A stretch of 39,600 bases of DNA, taken from the IMG/VR virus record IMGVR_UViG_3300043427_000932, positions 1 through 39,600 of that record; one strand, written 5' to 3'. This document shows, one piece after another, positions 12,939-23,353 of the stretch. The DNA is from a virus. Made by a program: the position numbers and the translations under genes. Within the stretch, counting starts at the first letter, position 1. Each line of letters starts with the position of its first letter. A model generated the notes under the pieces. The model had not been told where the DNA came from, searched no databases, and worked only from the letters and a program-made list of their open reading frames with translations.

Positions 12939-13373
12939 CTATCGATTTTCAATCGGAGTTTTATTACCCCACGCCTCGCGTGTCGTCTCGACATGCAGCC
13001 ACTTAGCCCAAGCCTCACCAAACCCTTTGACCTTGCTTGGCTTCAACGGCTTCCAACCCGAACCAACAATCCACTGGCGACAACCCACATAGTCGATAAT
13101 AACTTGCACACCAAGCTTGTCATGATGTCGTACAAGCACCTTCATAACCTCCTCAGCGTCCTTACGCAAACGGTAACGCCAATCCAAAGCCGCACCGAAT
13201 GTATGCGATGACGGTGCTTCTCCACCACGCACAGGACGCTTCTGATACAAACCAATCTTAGTGCCACCCCAACGCTTAATCAGCCAGTCGCACAAACCCA
13301 CAAGGTTTGGGCTGGCCTTGCGGAACTTGAGATAGTCCGCCTTCTTAGGTGTCTGCCAATTGTAGTAAGCCAT
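12939..13373 (-). CDS. M15-type peptidase, endolysin candidate
   Basis: This is a 144-aa protein with AGGAGG upstream and a TAATG overlap with the giant gene. The block SSHTFGAALDWRY (55-67) matches the S-x-H-x-x-G-x-A-x-D zinc site of the M15 / D-Ala-D-Ala carboxypeptidase-like family (His57, Asp64), and WLHVET (126-131) supplies the third zinc ligand, His127. These enzymes cut peptide cross-links or stems of peptidoglycan. It is the last gene of the late operon and single-domain, without a signal peptide, so it would need a holin. The two small proteins near 36.5-36.8 kb are the candidates. A virion-borne role is also possible, given its place after the internal virion genes. Confidence 0.82.
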   Translation of the reverse strand: MAYYNWQTPKKADYLKFRKASPNLVGLCDWLIKRWGGTKIGLYQKRPVRGGEAPSSHTFGAALDWRYRLRKDAEEVMKVLVRHHDKLGVQVIIDYVGCRQWIVGSGWKPLKPSKVKGFGEAWAKWLHVETTREAWGNKTPIENR

Positions 13374-16300
13374 TACTGTGCCTCCTGAATATTTCCCTGT
13401 TGTTTAGCCAACTCTTGCATTGCAAACATTCTACGCAACTTCTCCTTGTCCTGCATCTCTGCAGTTACATTCGTAAACGGAAGACCAACAAAACCAGCCA
13501 AAGCATTACCAGCATTACCTGAACCTTCAGCAGGGAACAAACGCTCCGCACGTCCAAGCGGTGGAATCATATTCATCAGCAACGAGTAAGCCCTTTCACT
13601 AACAACAGGATTACCGCGCGAGTCATGGCTTACCTGTCCTGTTGCTTCAAGCAACGGAAGGAACGGAATCAAAGCACCATCCACCTTGTGGAACTTATCA
13701 GCAAACGGACGCCCTGTGTATGTGTTAGAGTTCATCAAAAACTCGAGCGGTGCACGAATGCCTGGGTTAACATATGACATCAACTTACGTGGGTTAGCCA
13801 AATCTTGAACCTGCTCATTCACTCTAGTGAATGGAAGGTCAGGGTTAAAGTACTTTCCACCACCAAGATTGATAGCACCCATACCTTGGAGATAGCCCGG
13901 TGTGACTTCTCCACGCTCATTCTCTTGTCCAAAGTTCTTTTGAACTTTCTGCCAAGTAAGATAAGGCTTAGGGTTAGCCCAGCGGTTCATAATCTGCAAC
14001 GGCAAGTTACGACTCATCCACATCCAGAACGGAACAATGTCTCGCATGTTGTCGTCAAGCAATGTGCGCTTGTTGTAGTCAATCAAGAAACGTCCTGTAC
14101 GGTTAAATGATTCGTTAAAGTTGAACCCCTTAACCGCAGAGTCATATGCAAGCATGAAACGTGCAGAACCCTCCAGGTTGTGACCAGCCTGACGAGACAT
14201 ATCTAAAAGACCGTTACTTGTCAGTTTGTTTCCACCACGAGCAAATCCTTCCATAGCATTGTCTACTCGTCCACCACCAAGACCCAACACTGTGCGTGCT
14301 GAAATCTGTACGAATGGACGAACCTCTTCAGGCAATGAGGCGATGAACTCATCGACCGATTTGCCGCTCTTCATAGCAGAGTCAAACAATCTCCAGTACC
14401 TAAATCCTTCACGCATGTTCTTTACGTCTGCTCCTGCAGCAAACATTGAGAACACGTTGCTGATTGAGTTACGCACATGGAAGCCAGGGCTAAGTGTTGC
14501 GTATGCACGGAAGAATCCAGTGTATCCACGCATAAAACGACTGAGGTCGTCTACGACGCCTGGCTCACGAATACGTGCAATATTGTCAAGCAAGTCAAGG
14601 GCTTGCTTGTTGCCCATCAGTCCGGGGAATCCAGTGGACTTTCCTTCTTTACCTAGCGTTCCACCCCTAGCCATGTTGTCGTACAGACCTGAAGCTTTAG
14701 CTGCTTTCTCCCATTCTTTTGCAAATGGTTCAACTACTATTGTTTTCCAAGCTGGAAGTTCAGCAGATGCTAGATTTTCAAGAGCATAACCCTTAGAAAA
14801 CTGAAGCCACATTAAATCAGCATCAGCTTGAGCTGCTGCTGCCCATGCTTTGTATACAGGGTTATTTGGTTCTGATGCAAGTTTATCAAATACAGGTTTG
14901 TTTTCACGAAGCCACACCCTGTACTGTGAAATTGCTTCATCTACTTTGGCTTTGCTTGGTTTCTTAACGCCTTTACCAGTTTTGGCTGCGGCCATAAGTA
15001 TATCGCCGGCAGTTTTGGGGGGCATCTTTGACAGCGATTCAATGTCTGCTATCTGCTTCTGTAGTGACTCAACAAGATTTCGTTGATTCATTACATAATC
15101 AAAGTATTCGTCTGCACCACCAAAGCGTCGATTAATCTCCGCTGTAACAACCTCGTTCTGTCTCTGAATCTCACGAACAATAACCTGTGCGTTGTCATAT
15201 GCTAAAGACTTTTCATCCCAAGCCTTTCTAGCCAAATCAAGTGCGGCCTTGTTTTCTTTGTTCCACTCTTCTGCTGTTTGCTTAGCAGCATTGTATGCGC
15301 GAATCTCCTCCATCGGCGCATAGATTGGAGTTCCATTCTCTTTGTACTGTCCAGTTGGCTGCATCTTTTGACGAACATCAAGATACTCAGCAACAGCGGC
15401 TTCCTCACCACGTGCACGAACAAGAGCCTCTTCTTTAGCATCTCTGAGTCTTTGAATCTTATTTTCAGAGATTTTGATTTGACGCTTAGAAGCACCAGAA
15501 GTAGTCAACTCCGTCAAGCGTTCCTGCTCTGCGGTGATTTGCTTGTCGAAACGTTCGCCAATAAGGCGAAGGTTTTCAGCAGACTGTGGTTGGTCAGCAC
15601 GAAGAGCAAACGGACCAGACGGTGCATTGTTATCAATAACCATCTCAGAGAATTCACGGAAGTCATCAGGAGACCTAAGGTTTTCCGCAGATACAAATGG
15701 AACACCATCTTCATCCACTTCACGCGTAAGACCCGGGTCAATACGTTCACCCGGTTCACGATACACAGAGTTACCTGCATCATCAACAAACTTCTCATCA
15801 AGGCGTGTGCCCGCTGGAAGACCTGTACGCTGTTCTGTAAGAACGTCAGCAGTCTCAGCAATGTCACGTGCCCTAGCACGTGCCTTGTCTACCTCTCCAC
15901 CAAGACCCTGTGATTCACGGATGATACGCGCAACCTCTGCGCGTGCTGTTTCAACAACAGACTGTCCAGCAAAAATATCTTCACGCATGTCAAAGTCCAT
16001 ACGTACAAACAAGTTGTTGCGCAACTTGTCTGCTCTGTCAAGTAAAGCTTTTTCATCGGTCAAAGACCAAGTATGTTGTATTCTTTCAGCACGCTTAACA
16101 GCTTCAGCTTCAGGGAATACAGCTTTAGACCTAGCCATTCCTTCAGACATTGAAATACTCTGCTGTCTGTTAATAATGGAATTAACTTTTGCTTTACCAC
16201 CAAGTTCTTCAGCAGATGTTGTTCCTTCAAACAACAACGTGTCTTTTGACCTGACACTAAATACGCTCTGCGATGGATGCTCAAAGCTTAAGAACTTAGA

Positions 16301-19300
16301 CAAACCTTCACCATTGAACACTGGACGGCTAGCAACACGTGCACCCTTGGCCTCAGAACCATGAACAAGAACCTTCAACTTCATCAGGGCAATCTGCTGT
16401 GTCTGCGGATTCAAAGCCTCGACAGCAGATACTGCATCTTGCAAGTCTTCGTTATTCCATTTAATTCTTTTCTTTAATTCATTAACACGGAAAACAAGGT
16501 CCTGAATTTGCTTGTATTGACGACTATATCCTTCAGGGGCGGTACGGCCAAGAAACTCCTGCGGAACATTAGCAAGCTGTTTTTCAAGGGGGCGAAGCTG
16601 CGAAGTAAGATTATTCGTGTCTCGCTTAATAAAAGCAATACGTTCCTGCACTTCACCAATAAGTCGCTGTCTTTCCTCAAGTGGATAATCGGGCTTATAC
16701 AAAGAATCCCACTCATCTTTAGAGAACACAATGCGACTGCCATCTGGCATCGTCGCATACTCTGCCGGTTTTAAGACACCATATGTGCCGTCAGGCAAAA
16801 CACCATTATCAGCACGCACAACAATAAAACCATCTTCAAAGCGACTCAAGTCAAAACGTGATAAAGCAACCATCGCATCAATCATGGCTTTGTCATCCAT
16901 CGCCTTGGAGTATGTTGGCAGTCCAATCAGTTCGTTGTATTCGTCAATAATTTTATTTGCGCCTTCAAGATTTCTCTGTGCCTTTGGAATATTAAATACA
17001 TCACGGTCTCTTGGCGTTTCACGAAGAGGCTTACCGTCTTCACCAACAAGAGGCTTCTTAAGTTCTTCATTGATTTGTCCAACACGCTTTTGAATAGCCT
17101 TAAGACGAGAATCTTCCTTCTTTGTTAAACCCTTAGTGGTTCTTGACTTGTTGTAAAGAACTCTTCCCTCAGTCTTGAGTTCATCAAGTTCTGTTTCAAG
17201 TTCCAAGCGTGGCTTAGATGCTTGATTAATGCGTTGACGTCGACGTTCTGCGCCAGCAATGTTCTCCTGTGTTGCCTTAGGAAGACGGCTTGCTTTTGCA
17301 AGTTCGTCGTTGGCTGTCTTAATTTTAGCAGGCAACCCAGCGAGCTCACGCTTCTCTGTGTTTGTTAATGTTGTTTTAGCCTGCAAAGCATCCCTGCGGT
17401 CGACAAGCGCATTGCGGCTTCTCTGAAGCCTATCAATCAGTTCGGGGGCAGAACGAACACGCTCATACTCTGCCTGCTTACCAACAACATCCGCTTCCAG
17501 TTCACCAACACGCGTGCGTGACGCAACAATCTGTTCGTTCTTTGCACGTTTAACATTGATAGACCTTTCAAGACGGTCAGCATGGTCCTGAAGCATGTAT
17601 GCGTACCACGTAGGTGTTTTTTGTGCAATACTAGGGTCATCAAAGAACTTAGCAATATCAAGGTCCGGTAGAAGCATAGAGCGGTAACGCTTCTCTGCTT
17701 CACGAAGTTCTCTAATACGACGGCCAATCAACGGACCATCGCTTGTCACAATACGGTTACCGGCCCTACCGCGAATCTCAGACGAACCAATCAGCGATGT
17801 AAACCAGTTACGAATAACACTAGGCTCAGCACCCTCTGCAAAAGCAGACACAGTGGAAGCAATCTCCTTGCTGCGCGAAGGGGCTAATCTCCTCAGCTCT
17901 GTCTTTGCAGCCTCTTTGCTGTACTTCTTGTTTGGAAAACGTGACTCAAACCAAGGGCGAACAAAGCTTTCGTAATATTCATTCTCTGCCACACGCTTCT
18001 CGCTAGGCATCGGGATAGCTTTACCGTTCTTGTCAACCTTAATTGTTCCATCGGCGTTGCGCATAGAACCAGAAGACTTTCCAGACTTACCCTTTGTTGC
18101 TTTGTATAAGCCAACCTTAAGGTCGTATGGGTCAGCAGTCCAGTTAAGTTCATCACCAATAGCTTCTTGAAGTTTAGCCTTTTGAGATGGAGTCAAACTA
18201 TTAAGAACATCAGAGAAGATTTGTGCAGGCGTTTGACCACTATCATTTGCTGCAAGCCTACGAGAAACCTCAATGTCCATGTCTTTAAGAATCGTGTACG
18301 ATTCGTTAAGGGCGGAAATCTTGCTTGTAATACGAGGAACAAACTTTTGGTTAACTGTGTCAATAACTTGTCCAAACATTCTTTGCGTAGGAACAAGACC
18401 GAATCCGTTCAAGATTCCGGCAACACCATTAAACCGTGAATGGATTTCAGAAACCATAGCATAGTCGGTCAGGTCTGCAGCCAATGCACGCTTTTCTGTT
18501 TCCAAACTTTGCAACCATTGTGGACGGATGTTTTCATCCGTGCCAGCAATTTCAGCAATGCGGTCTCTAACTTCAGAGTACTTGTCGCCAAACGTAACTC
18601 GACTTTGACGTTTGTTTACAACAACTTTACCATCCTTGGTTACAACACGTTGACCAGGACGTTTGGATTTGACATCTAAGAAAGCATTAGTAGCTCTATC
18701 ATATGCTCTTTCTCTAGCTGCAATAAAATCAGCAGAGTCTCGTGGAATCTTAAAATATCCCTGAACCTTTAATTGGTAAATAAAAACATCATCAAACTCT
18801 TTAGCCCCAGCCTCTGTGCGTGCACGCTGCTTGATGTATTCAACCTTTGACTTACGGCGAGCAAGTTCATCGGCAGAGACACCAACCTCTTCAAGGTCGA
18901 TATCGTAGTATCCTAAACGGATACGAATATCTTCTTCAAACTCTCGACGAACCCTACCAATCTCTGACAGCTCATCTTTTAGTTGCATATACTTGTCGTA
19001 TCTAGCAACAAGTTCTTTTCCTGTGTAGGATTTCTCGGATACACCAACGCCATACTTAAATACAGGCTCATCCATGTAGCTGTTAATTCTTGAGATACGC
19101 TGGTTGACCAAATCAAGGAATTCAGTAAAGGTGTATTCCTCCTCAACAGATGGGGCCATGCGCCCAATTTCAACGGGGACGTTCTTGTCTACTTCCGTAA
19201 AGCCACTACCAGTGCTGTACTTCTTGTACTGTATCTCTGTGTCTGTCTCACGAGTATTAAACCACTTAGCACCCTCAACGTCAGCCATGTGTTCAACATT

Positions 19301-22246
19301 GCTGACACGAGTATTTACCTGCATGTTTGCACCCATCAACTCGGCCCAGTTTTCTTCAGAGTCACCAAGCAGTGCAGAAACCTTAGGATACTTTGTGCCA
19401 ATAATTTCTCTGAGGCGTTCAGAAGGAAGTGGCAAAGAAGCAACTTCCGGATTAGTCTTCATTATATCTTGAACTTGCTTACCAAATTCTCTAGCAAACT
19501 TTTCTAGTTCAAGAAGTTCATCTTTATAACTGATTACACGGTCATAGTCGACCTGTACTTGTGATTCCCACATCTTACGACCAGTACGGCGAGTACCCTG
19601 TGCAAGTGCCACACGTTGGCTTTCATCATAAGCAATAGCCTCATCAACACGGCGCAGACGCTCAATCAACTTATGGCGCATCTTCTGAATAGGCTCAGGA
19701 ATTGCAGAACCATACAAACGCTCGTCACTAGCCAAAGAGAACAAAGCCGCAATACGCATTTCGTTCGCATCAATATTTGTATCGTATGCTTTGTTTAAAA
19801 CGTTATACAAATCGCTAACACTAAACTTAGATACATCAGTATTGTTCAATCCAGAATGGATTGTAACAGCATCAAAGATTCCATTTTCTGAGTTAACCCA
19901 TTTGGTCAAAAAGTCTTGTAGTTCACCAGCAAGATTAAACTGCTCGTCAATAACTTTCCGCACTGTGTCCGTTGTTACCGCACCATCACGAGCTAATACA
20001 GCAAGGATATTCTGAACTTCTTGGCTACCGCCAAAATATGTTTCTCCACGAGACATGGCTTGAAGACCTTCTTCAAGAGCGTTACCAAACTGCATAACAA
20101 CCTTAAGGCGTTCCTCTGCTTGACTCATGCGGCGAGACACGGCATCAATAGCATCAGCAGCCATCTTTACTGCATCATCAAGTTCCTTGCCGGTCTTGTT
20201 TAGAGTCATTGCTGTGATTTCGTCGGTAAGACGAAGCATGTCGCTTTCAAGAGTATCAAGGAATCCAAGCATGCCATCAGCAGCCAACGGCGTGTCTGCT
20301 GCATCAGCACCAGCTTTAGCTACAAGCTTTCCGTTCTTATACTCTGCACCAAACAAAGCAGCGAACTTCTTCTTCCACTGACCAAGTGAACCAGCAACCA
20401 TTTCAAGCTGGTCTGCTGTCAAACGAATATCGCCCGCAAGCACAGCATCCAAAGACTTTTGTAGATTACCAATCGTTTCTACACTGTCCAATTCCTTTTG
20501 AGCAGCATCTAACGACTCTTTAAGACTCTTAGAAAACTCGTCAATATTCGTGCGTAACGACTTGACAGCCTCCGCTGTCTGTCGTGCAAGACTAGCCATA
20601 TCGTCATCTAAAGACTTGATGTTTTTCTTTACGGCTTCAATAAGTTCCTTGTCGATAAACTCACCTGTAACGTTTACGCTTTCGGCACGCTTCCAAAATC
20701 CAGTCTCCACCAAATGCTTATGACGTGCAAGAACACCAACTTCCTTAGCGTACTCACCGATGTATCTATTAAGAACCTTAGAGATGTCTGTTTCAAAGAA
20801 GTCCCCGCCAAAACCAGCTTCACGCGCAATCTCGTTCAACTTACTGGTTGACTTCAAATCCTCAGCAGTAAGTTTCTTTCCAAAGAAATCATCGCCCACT
20901 TCCAGTGTACGTGCTTTAAAGTTCCGTCCACCAGCCAACGGGTCACGAGCAAACACAGAGCGTAAAGAAGATGAGTGCGTTGCAGACGCATCAGCAATAT
21001 ATTCTAAACCATCTTCTGACAACATGCGTGGAAAATAGTTAGCACGGAAACGAGTTGTTGGGTCAATAGATGGGTCAATCTCTTTAAGAAGAGTTGTGAT
21101 GTTATCCTCGTATCCACCAAACAAATCACGCCACACCTGTGCAGCACGTTGCAACTCTGGTGAAGCAGCATTAAAAAGTTCGTCGCTTTCAATCAAGTCT
21201 GGCAACTTGGCTTTGTATCCGTCAAGACCCATGCCCTTCTCTGTTTCAAGCAGGTTTAAAGCTTTGCGCTGTTCAAGTGCTAAAGCCTCACCGGCTGCAG
21301 CACGTTGAATTGGGTCAGCATTGAAATAACTAATAAGAGCAGCAGCAGCATCATCGCCAACACGACCCTGCAACATCGCTTGACGTGCAGCAAGATTATC
21401 AGAAGATAATGTCATCTTTTGTAGCCACTGTCCTGCTTTCCCTTTAGATGCGGATACACGCAGTTTAGAAAGGGCGTTATCTCCAAGCATGCCAATAGCA
21501 CCAGAACCCGGCAAACGCCAACCTTGACTACTCTTACCAACTTTTATACGCTTACCCAAGAAGTACAAACCATGACGGTTTGCTCCCAGCATCTCAAGCA
21601 TCTCTGCATCTTTAATTGCGGCACGACCATAACGCTGAACCTTGTTAGCAAGGGCAGCGTCCTTTGTGAGTTTCAAAACGTTATTAGCCAAATCCAAACG
21701 ACCAGCATAACCAGCAAACTTTGCACCACCAAAAGTAACATAGTTCAACGGGTCGGTAACCATGTCGCCAGCAAAACCAAGAGCACGGTCCAACCAAATA
21801 TTACCAGTGTCAATCTTGAGGGCTTTACCAATACCATAAGACGGGTCTTTGGTGTTCTTGATAAAGTCAGAGAAGCTAGCCTTTGTTGTTGGGTCACTGT
21901 CGCGAGAATCGATAATTTCACGGATACCAGCAGCAACACCACGACCCGGAATAGACAACACATTCAAAGCACCCAAAACAGTTTTAGAAACCGGGTTACT
22001 AACCAACGCCCCAACAGCACCCTTAGGTTCAGCAGCCTGTCGGCCACCAGCAATAGCGTCAATCTGTTGACGCAAAGTAGGATTAGAAATAGCCAACCCA
22101 GTAGCAGCACGTCCCAAACTTACGCTAGCAGCACTAGCAGCAGGAGGCAAAGCAGAGCCAGCATATCCGTTTGAAGCCCCCGACTGTGCCTGCTGACGCA
22201 TAAGACGCGCCATAGCGAAACGAGGGTCATTTACAACATTAGCCAT
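13373..22246 (-). CDS. Giant late protein (2957 aa), presumed internal virion/ejection protein
   Basis: One uninterrupted frame fills 22% of the genome. There is no signal peptide. The N-terminus is Ala/Gly-rich. The middle, roughly residues 500-2100, is dominated by long Glu/Lys/Arg-rich helical and coiled-coil stretches. The C-terminal quarter has more hydrophobic segments, including LSPGFHVRNSISNVFSMF (near residue 2585) and DIVPFWMWMSRNLPLQI (near 2740), blocks I associate with large phage virion proteins. I find no polymerase, protease or transglycosylase motif. Podoviruses place large ejection proteins after the tail genes, exactly this position; in a genome without a long tail a tape measure is unlikely. 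The upstream ribosome binding site is weak. Function is inferred from size and context. Confidence 0.75.
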   Translation of the reverse strand: MANVVNDPRFAMARLMRQQAQSGASNGYAGSALPPAASAASVSLGRAATGLAISNPTLRQQIDAIAGGRQAAEPKGAVGALVSNPVSKTVLGALNVLSIPGRGVAAGIREIIDSRDSDPTTKASFSDFIKNTKDPSYGIGKALKIDTGNIWLDRALGFAGDMVTDPLNYVTFGGAKFAGYAGRLDLANNVLKLTKDAALANKVQRYGRAAIKDAEMLEMLGANRHGLYFLGKRIKVGKSSQGWRLPGSGAIGMLGDNALSKLRVSASKGKAGQWLQKMTLSSDNLAARQAMLQGRVGDDAAAALISYFNADPIQRAAAGEALALEQRKALNLLETEKGMGLDGYKAKLPDLIESDELFNAASPELQRAAQVWRDLFGGYEDNITTLLKEIDPSIDPTTRFRANYFPRMLSEDGLEYIADASATHSSSLRSVFARDPLAGGRNFKARTLEVGDDFFGKKLTAEDLKSTSKLNEIAREAGFGGDFFETDISKVLNRYIGEYAKEVGVLARHKHLVETGFWKRAESVNVTGEFIDKELIEAVKKNIKSLDDDMASLARQTAEAVKSLRTNIDEFSKSLKESLDAAQKELDSVETIGNLQKSLDAVLAGDIRLTADQLEMVAGSLGQWKKKFAALFGAEYKNGKLVAKAGADAADTPLAADGMLGFLDTLESDMLRLTDEITAMTLNKTGKELDDAVKMAADAIDAVSRRMSQAEERLKVVMQFGNALEEGLQAMSRGETYFGGSQEVQNILAVLARDGAVTTDTVRKVIDEQFNLAGELQDFLTKWVNSENGIFDAVTIHSGLNNTDVSKFSVSDLYNVLNKAYDTNIDANEMRIAALFSLASDERLYGSAIPEPIQKMRHKLIERLRRVDEAIAYDESQRVALAQGTRRTGRKMWESQVQVDYDRVISYKDELLELEKFAREFGKQVQDIMKTNPEVASLPLPSERLREIIGTKYPKVSALLGDSEENWAELMGANMQVNTRVSNVEHMADVEGAKWFNTRETDTEIQYKKYSTGSGFTEVDKNVPVEIGRMAPSVEEEYTFTEFLDLVNQRISRINSYMDEPVFKYGVGVSEKSYTGKELVARYDKYMQLKDELSEIGRVRREFEEDIRIRLGYYDIDLEEVGVSADELARRKSKVEYIKQRARTEAGAKEFDDVFIYQLKVQGYFKIPRDSADFIAARERAYDRATNAFLDVKSKRPGQRVVTKDGKVVVNKRQSRVTFGDKYSEVRDRIAEIAGTDENIRPQWLQSLETEKRALAADLTDYAMVSEIHSRFNGVAGILNGFGLVPTQRMFGQVIDTVNQKFVPRITSKISALNESYTILKDMDIEVSRRLAANDSGQTPAQIFSDVLNSLTPSQKAKLQEAIGDELNWTADPYDLKVGLYKATKGKSGKSSGSMRNADGTIKVDKNGKAIPMPSEKRVAENEYYESFVRPWFESRFPNKKYSKEAAKTELRRLAPSRSKEIASTVSAFAEGAEPSVIRNWFTSLIGSSEIRGRAGNRIVTSDGPLIGRRIRELREAEKRYRSMLLPDLDIAKFFDDPSIAQKTPTWYAYMLQDHADRLERSINVKRAKNEQIVASRTRVGELEADVVGKQAEYERVRSAPELIDRLQRSRNALVDRRDALQAKTTLTNTEKRELAGLPAKIKTANDELAKASRLPKATQENIAGAERRRQRINQASKPRLELETELDELKTEGRVLYNKSRTTKGLTKKEDSRLKAIQKRVGQINEELKKPLVGEDGKPLRETPRDRDVFNIPKAQRNLEGANKIIDEYNELIGLPTYSKAMDDKAMIDAMVALSRFDLSRFEDGFIVVRADNGVLPDGTYGVLKPAEYATMPDGSRIVFSKDEWDSLYKPDYPLEERQRLIGEVQERIAFIKRDTNNLTSQLRPLEKQLANVPQEFLGRTAPEGYSRQYKQIQDLVFRVNELKKRIKWNNEDLQDAVSAVEALNPQTQQIALMKLKVLVHGSEAKGARVASRPVFNGEGLSKFLSFEHPSQSVFSVRSKDTLLFEGTTSAEELGGKAKVNSIINRQQSISMSEGMARSKAVFPEAEAVKRAERIQHTWSLTDEKALLDRADKLRNNLFVRMDFDMREDIFAGQSVVETARAEVARIIRESQGLGGEVDKARARARDIAETADVLTEQRTGLPAGTRLDEKFVDDAGNSVYREPGERIDPGLTREVDEDGVPFVSAENLRSPDDFREFSEMVIDNNAPSGPFALRADQPQSAENLRLIGERFDKQITAEQERLTELTTSGASKRQIKISENKIQRLRDAKEEALVRARGEEAAVAEYLDVRQKMQPTGQYKENGTPIYAPMEEIRAYNAAKQTAEEWNKENKAALDLARKAWDEKSLAYDNAQVIVREIQRQNEVVTAEINRRFGGADEYFDYVMNQRNLVESLQKQIADIESLSKMPPKTAGDILMAAAKTGKGVKKPSKAKVDEAISQYRVWLRENKPVFDKLASEPNNPVYKAWAAAAQADADLMWLQFSKGYALENLASAELPAWKTIVVEPFAKEWEKAAKASGLYDNMARGGTLGKEGKSTGFPGLMGNKQALDLLDNIARIREPGVVDDLSRFMRGYTGFFRAYATLSPGFHVRNSISNVFSMFAAGADVKNMREGFRYWRLFDSAMKSGKSVDEFIASLPEEVRPFVQISARTVLGLGGGRVDNAMEGFARGGNKLTSNGLLDMSRQAGHNLEGSARFMLAYDSAVKGFNFNESFNRTGRFLIDYNKRTLLDDNMRDIVPFWMWMSRNLPLQIMNRWANPKPYLTWQKVQKNFGQENERGEVTPGYLQGMGAINLGGGKYFNPDLPFTRVNEQVQDLANPRKLMSYVNPGIRAPLEFLMNSNTYTGRPFADKFHKVDGALIPFLPLLEATGQVSHDSRGNPVVSERAYSLLMNMIPPLGRAERLFPAEGSGNAGNALAGFVGLPFTNVTAEMQDKEKLRRMFAMQELAKQQGNIQEAQ

Positions 22247-22263
22247 AACCTATGTGGGAATCG

Positions 22264-23352
22264 TTACTTCTTGCGAAGTCTAGCCAAAGTAGAAAGACGA
22301 CTTTTAAGTTCATCATTCAATGGCGTACGACCAGCCTTGTTGGCTGCGTCGGAAGCACCCTGTCGGACAGCCATTTCTCCACGAGCAGCCTCTTGCTCAA
22401 CATAAGCACTTTTGCGTGCATTCTCAATGTTCTTACGCCAAGCCCAAAACTCGGGGCTATTGACATCAACATTAACATTAGTTACTGCGGTCTTTTTGGC
22501 TTTCTTAATAGTTTCGTCAAGAAGTTTCTTAGACTGTTCACGATATCCACCATACATGTCATCAATTGCCCCTTGTGCTGCTTTTCTGATACCAGCCTCA
22601 TCGGCAACACCTTCGTTTTCGCTGATGTACCGGGCAATAGCATTACGCATTTGTTGTTCACCAACACTCCAACCGCCAGGATTTTGCTGACTAGAACCAA
22701 CATCGTTTAAGGTATCCTTAAACAACTCGGCATCAAAGGTCCTATACGTTCTACCTGGAGCATTTTCCATTTTACTACGAGCAATACTAGCCTTTTGAGA
22801 ACTAGACTTAAACTCTTTAGCACCACGTTCACCTTCAGCGCGTTGACGAGAAATTAAATTTGCAGCTTCTGCACTAAGCGGCGCATTAGTTACATCGTAT
22901 ACATCAAGCGGATTACTAAGACCTGCTTTTGCAAAATTAAACCCAGCCTGACTTGAACCACCAGATGAACTTCCACCAGAACCACTTGTGCCCGTAAACT
23001 CGCGATTCATCGCTAAAGCAAGGTTTTTAAAATCTGAAGGTTGAAAACCAAGTTGTGTAACTTCTTCAGGCATCTCTCCAACAATAGAATCAACAAACGA
23101 AGACAAACGATAAGGGTCAGTTCCTCCTTGAATGTGGGCAATAACTTGCTGCATCGCCGGGTTTGGGTCTTGCATATAGTTTTGCATTAAACGAGAAGAA
23201 CCACCTCCAGCGTTTTGTCCTATTAAAGTTTCTGGATTTATTCCACCACTGATATAGCCAAACAAAGCCTGGTCCAACATGTTGTTTGTACGTGAAGCAC
23301 CAGAAACACTGCCTGCAGCTTCAAGATAAAGTTTTAAAAGTTCTGGGTCCAT
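22264..23352 (-). CDS. Presumed internal virion or tail-associated protein
   Basis: This is a 362-aa protein (begins MDPELLKLYLEAAG). It combines a helical N-terminus, a Gly/Ser-rich hinge near residue 120 (TGTSGSGGSSSGGSS), and a helical, Lys/Arg/Ala-rich C-terminus ending STLARLRKK. There is no signal, catalytic motif or recognised family. It sits directly between the Pro-rich gene and the giant gene. This group follows the fibre genes, where many podoviruses encode internal core proteins. That assignment is from position only. Confidence 0.65.
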   Translation of the reverse strand: MDPELLKLYLEAAGSVSGASRTNNMLDQALFGYISGGINPETLIGQNAGGGSSRLMQNYMQDPNPAMQQVIAHIQGGTDPYRLSSFVDSIVGEMPEEVTQLGFQPSDFKNLALAMNREFTGTSGSGGSSSGGSSQAGFNFAKAGLSNPLDVYDVTNAPLSAEAANLISRQRAEGERGAKEFKSSSQKASIARSKMENAPGRTYRTFDAELFKDTLNDVGSSQQNPGGWSVGEQQMRNAIARYISENEGVADEAGIRKAAQGAIDDMYGGYREQSKKLLDETIKKAKKTAVTNVNVDVNSPEFWAWRKNIENARKSAYVEQEAARGEMAVRQGASDAANKAGRTPLNDELKSRLSTLARLRKK

Positions 23353-23353
23353 G

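Noticed and set aside
13373-22246. Giant protein as an N4-type virion RNA polymerase
   Set aside because: I could not find the expected polymerase motif set, and the sequence is mostly charged helical.
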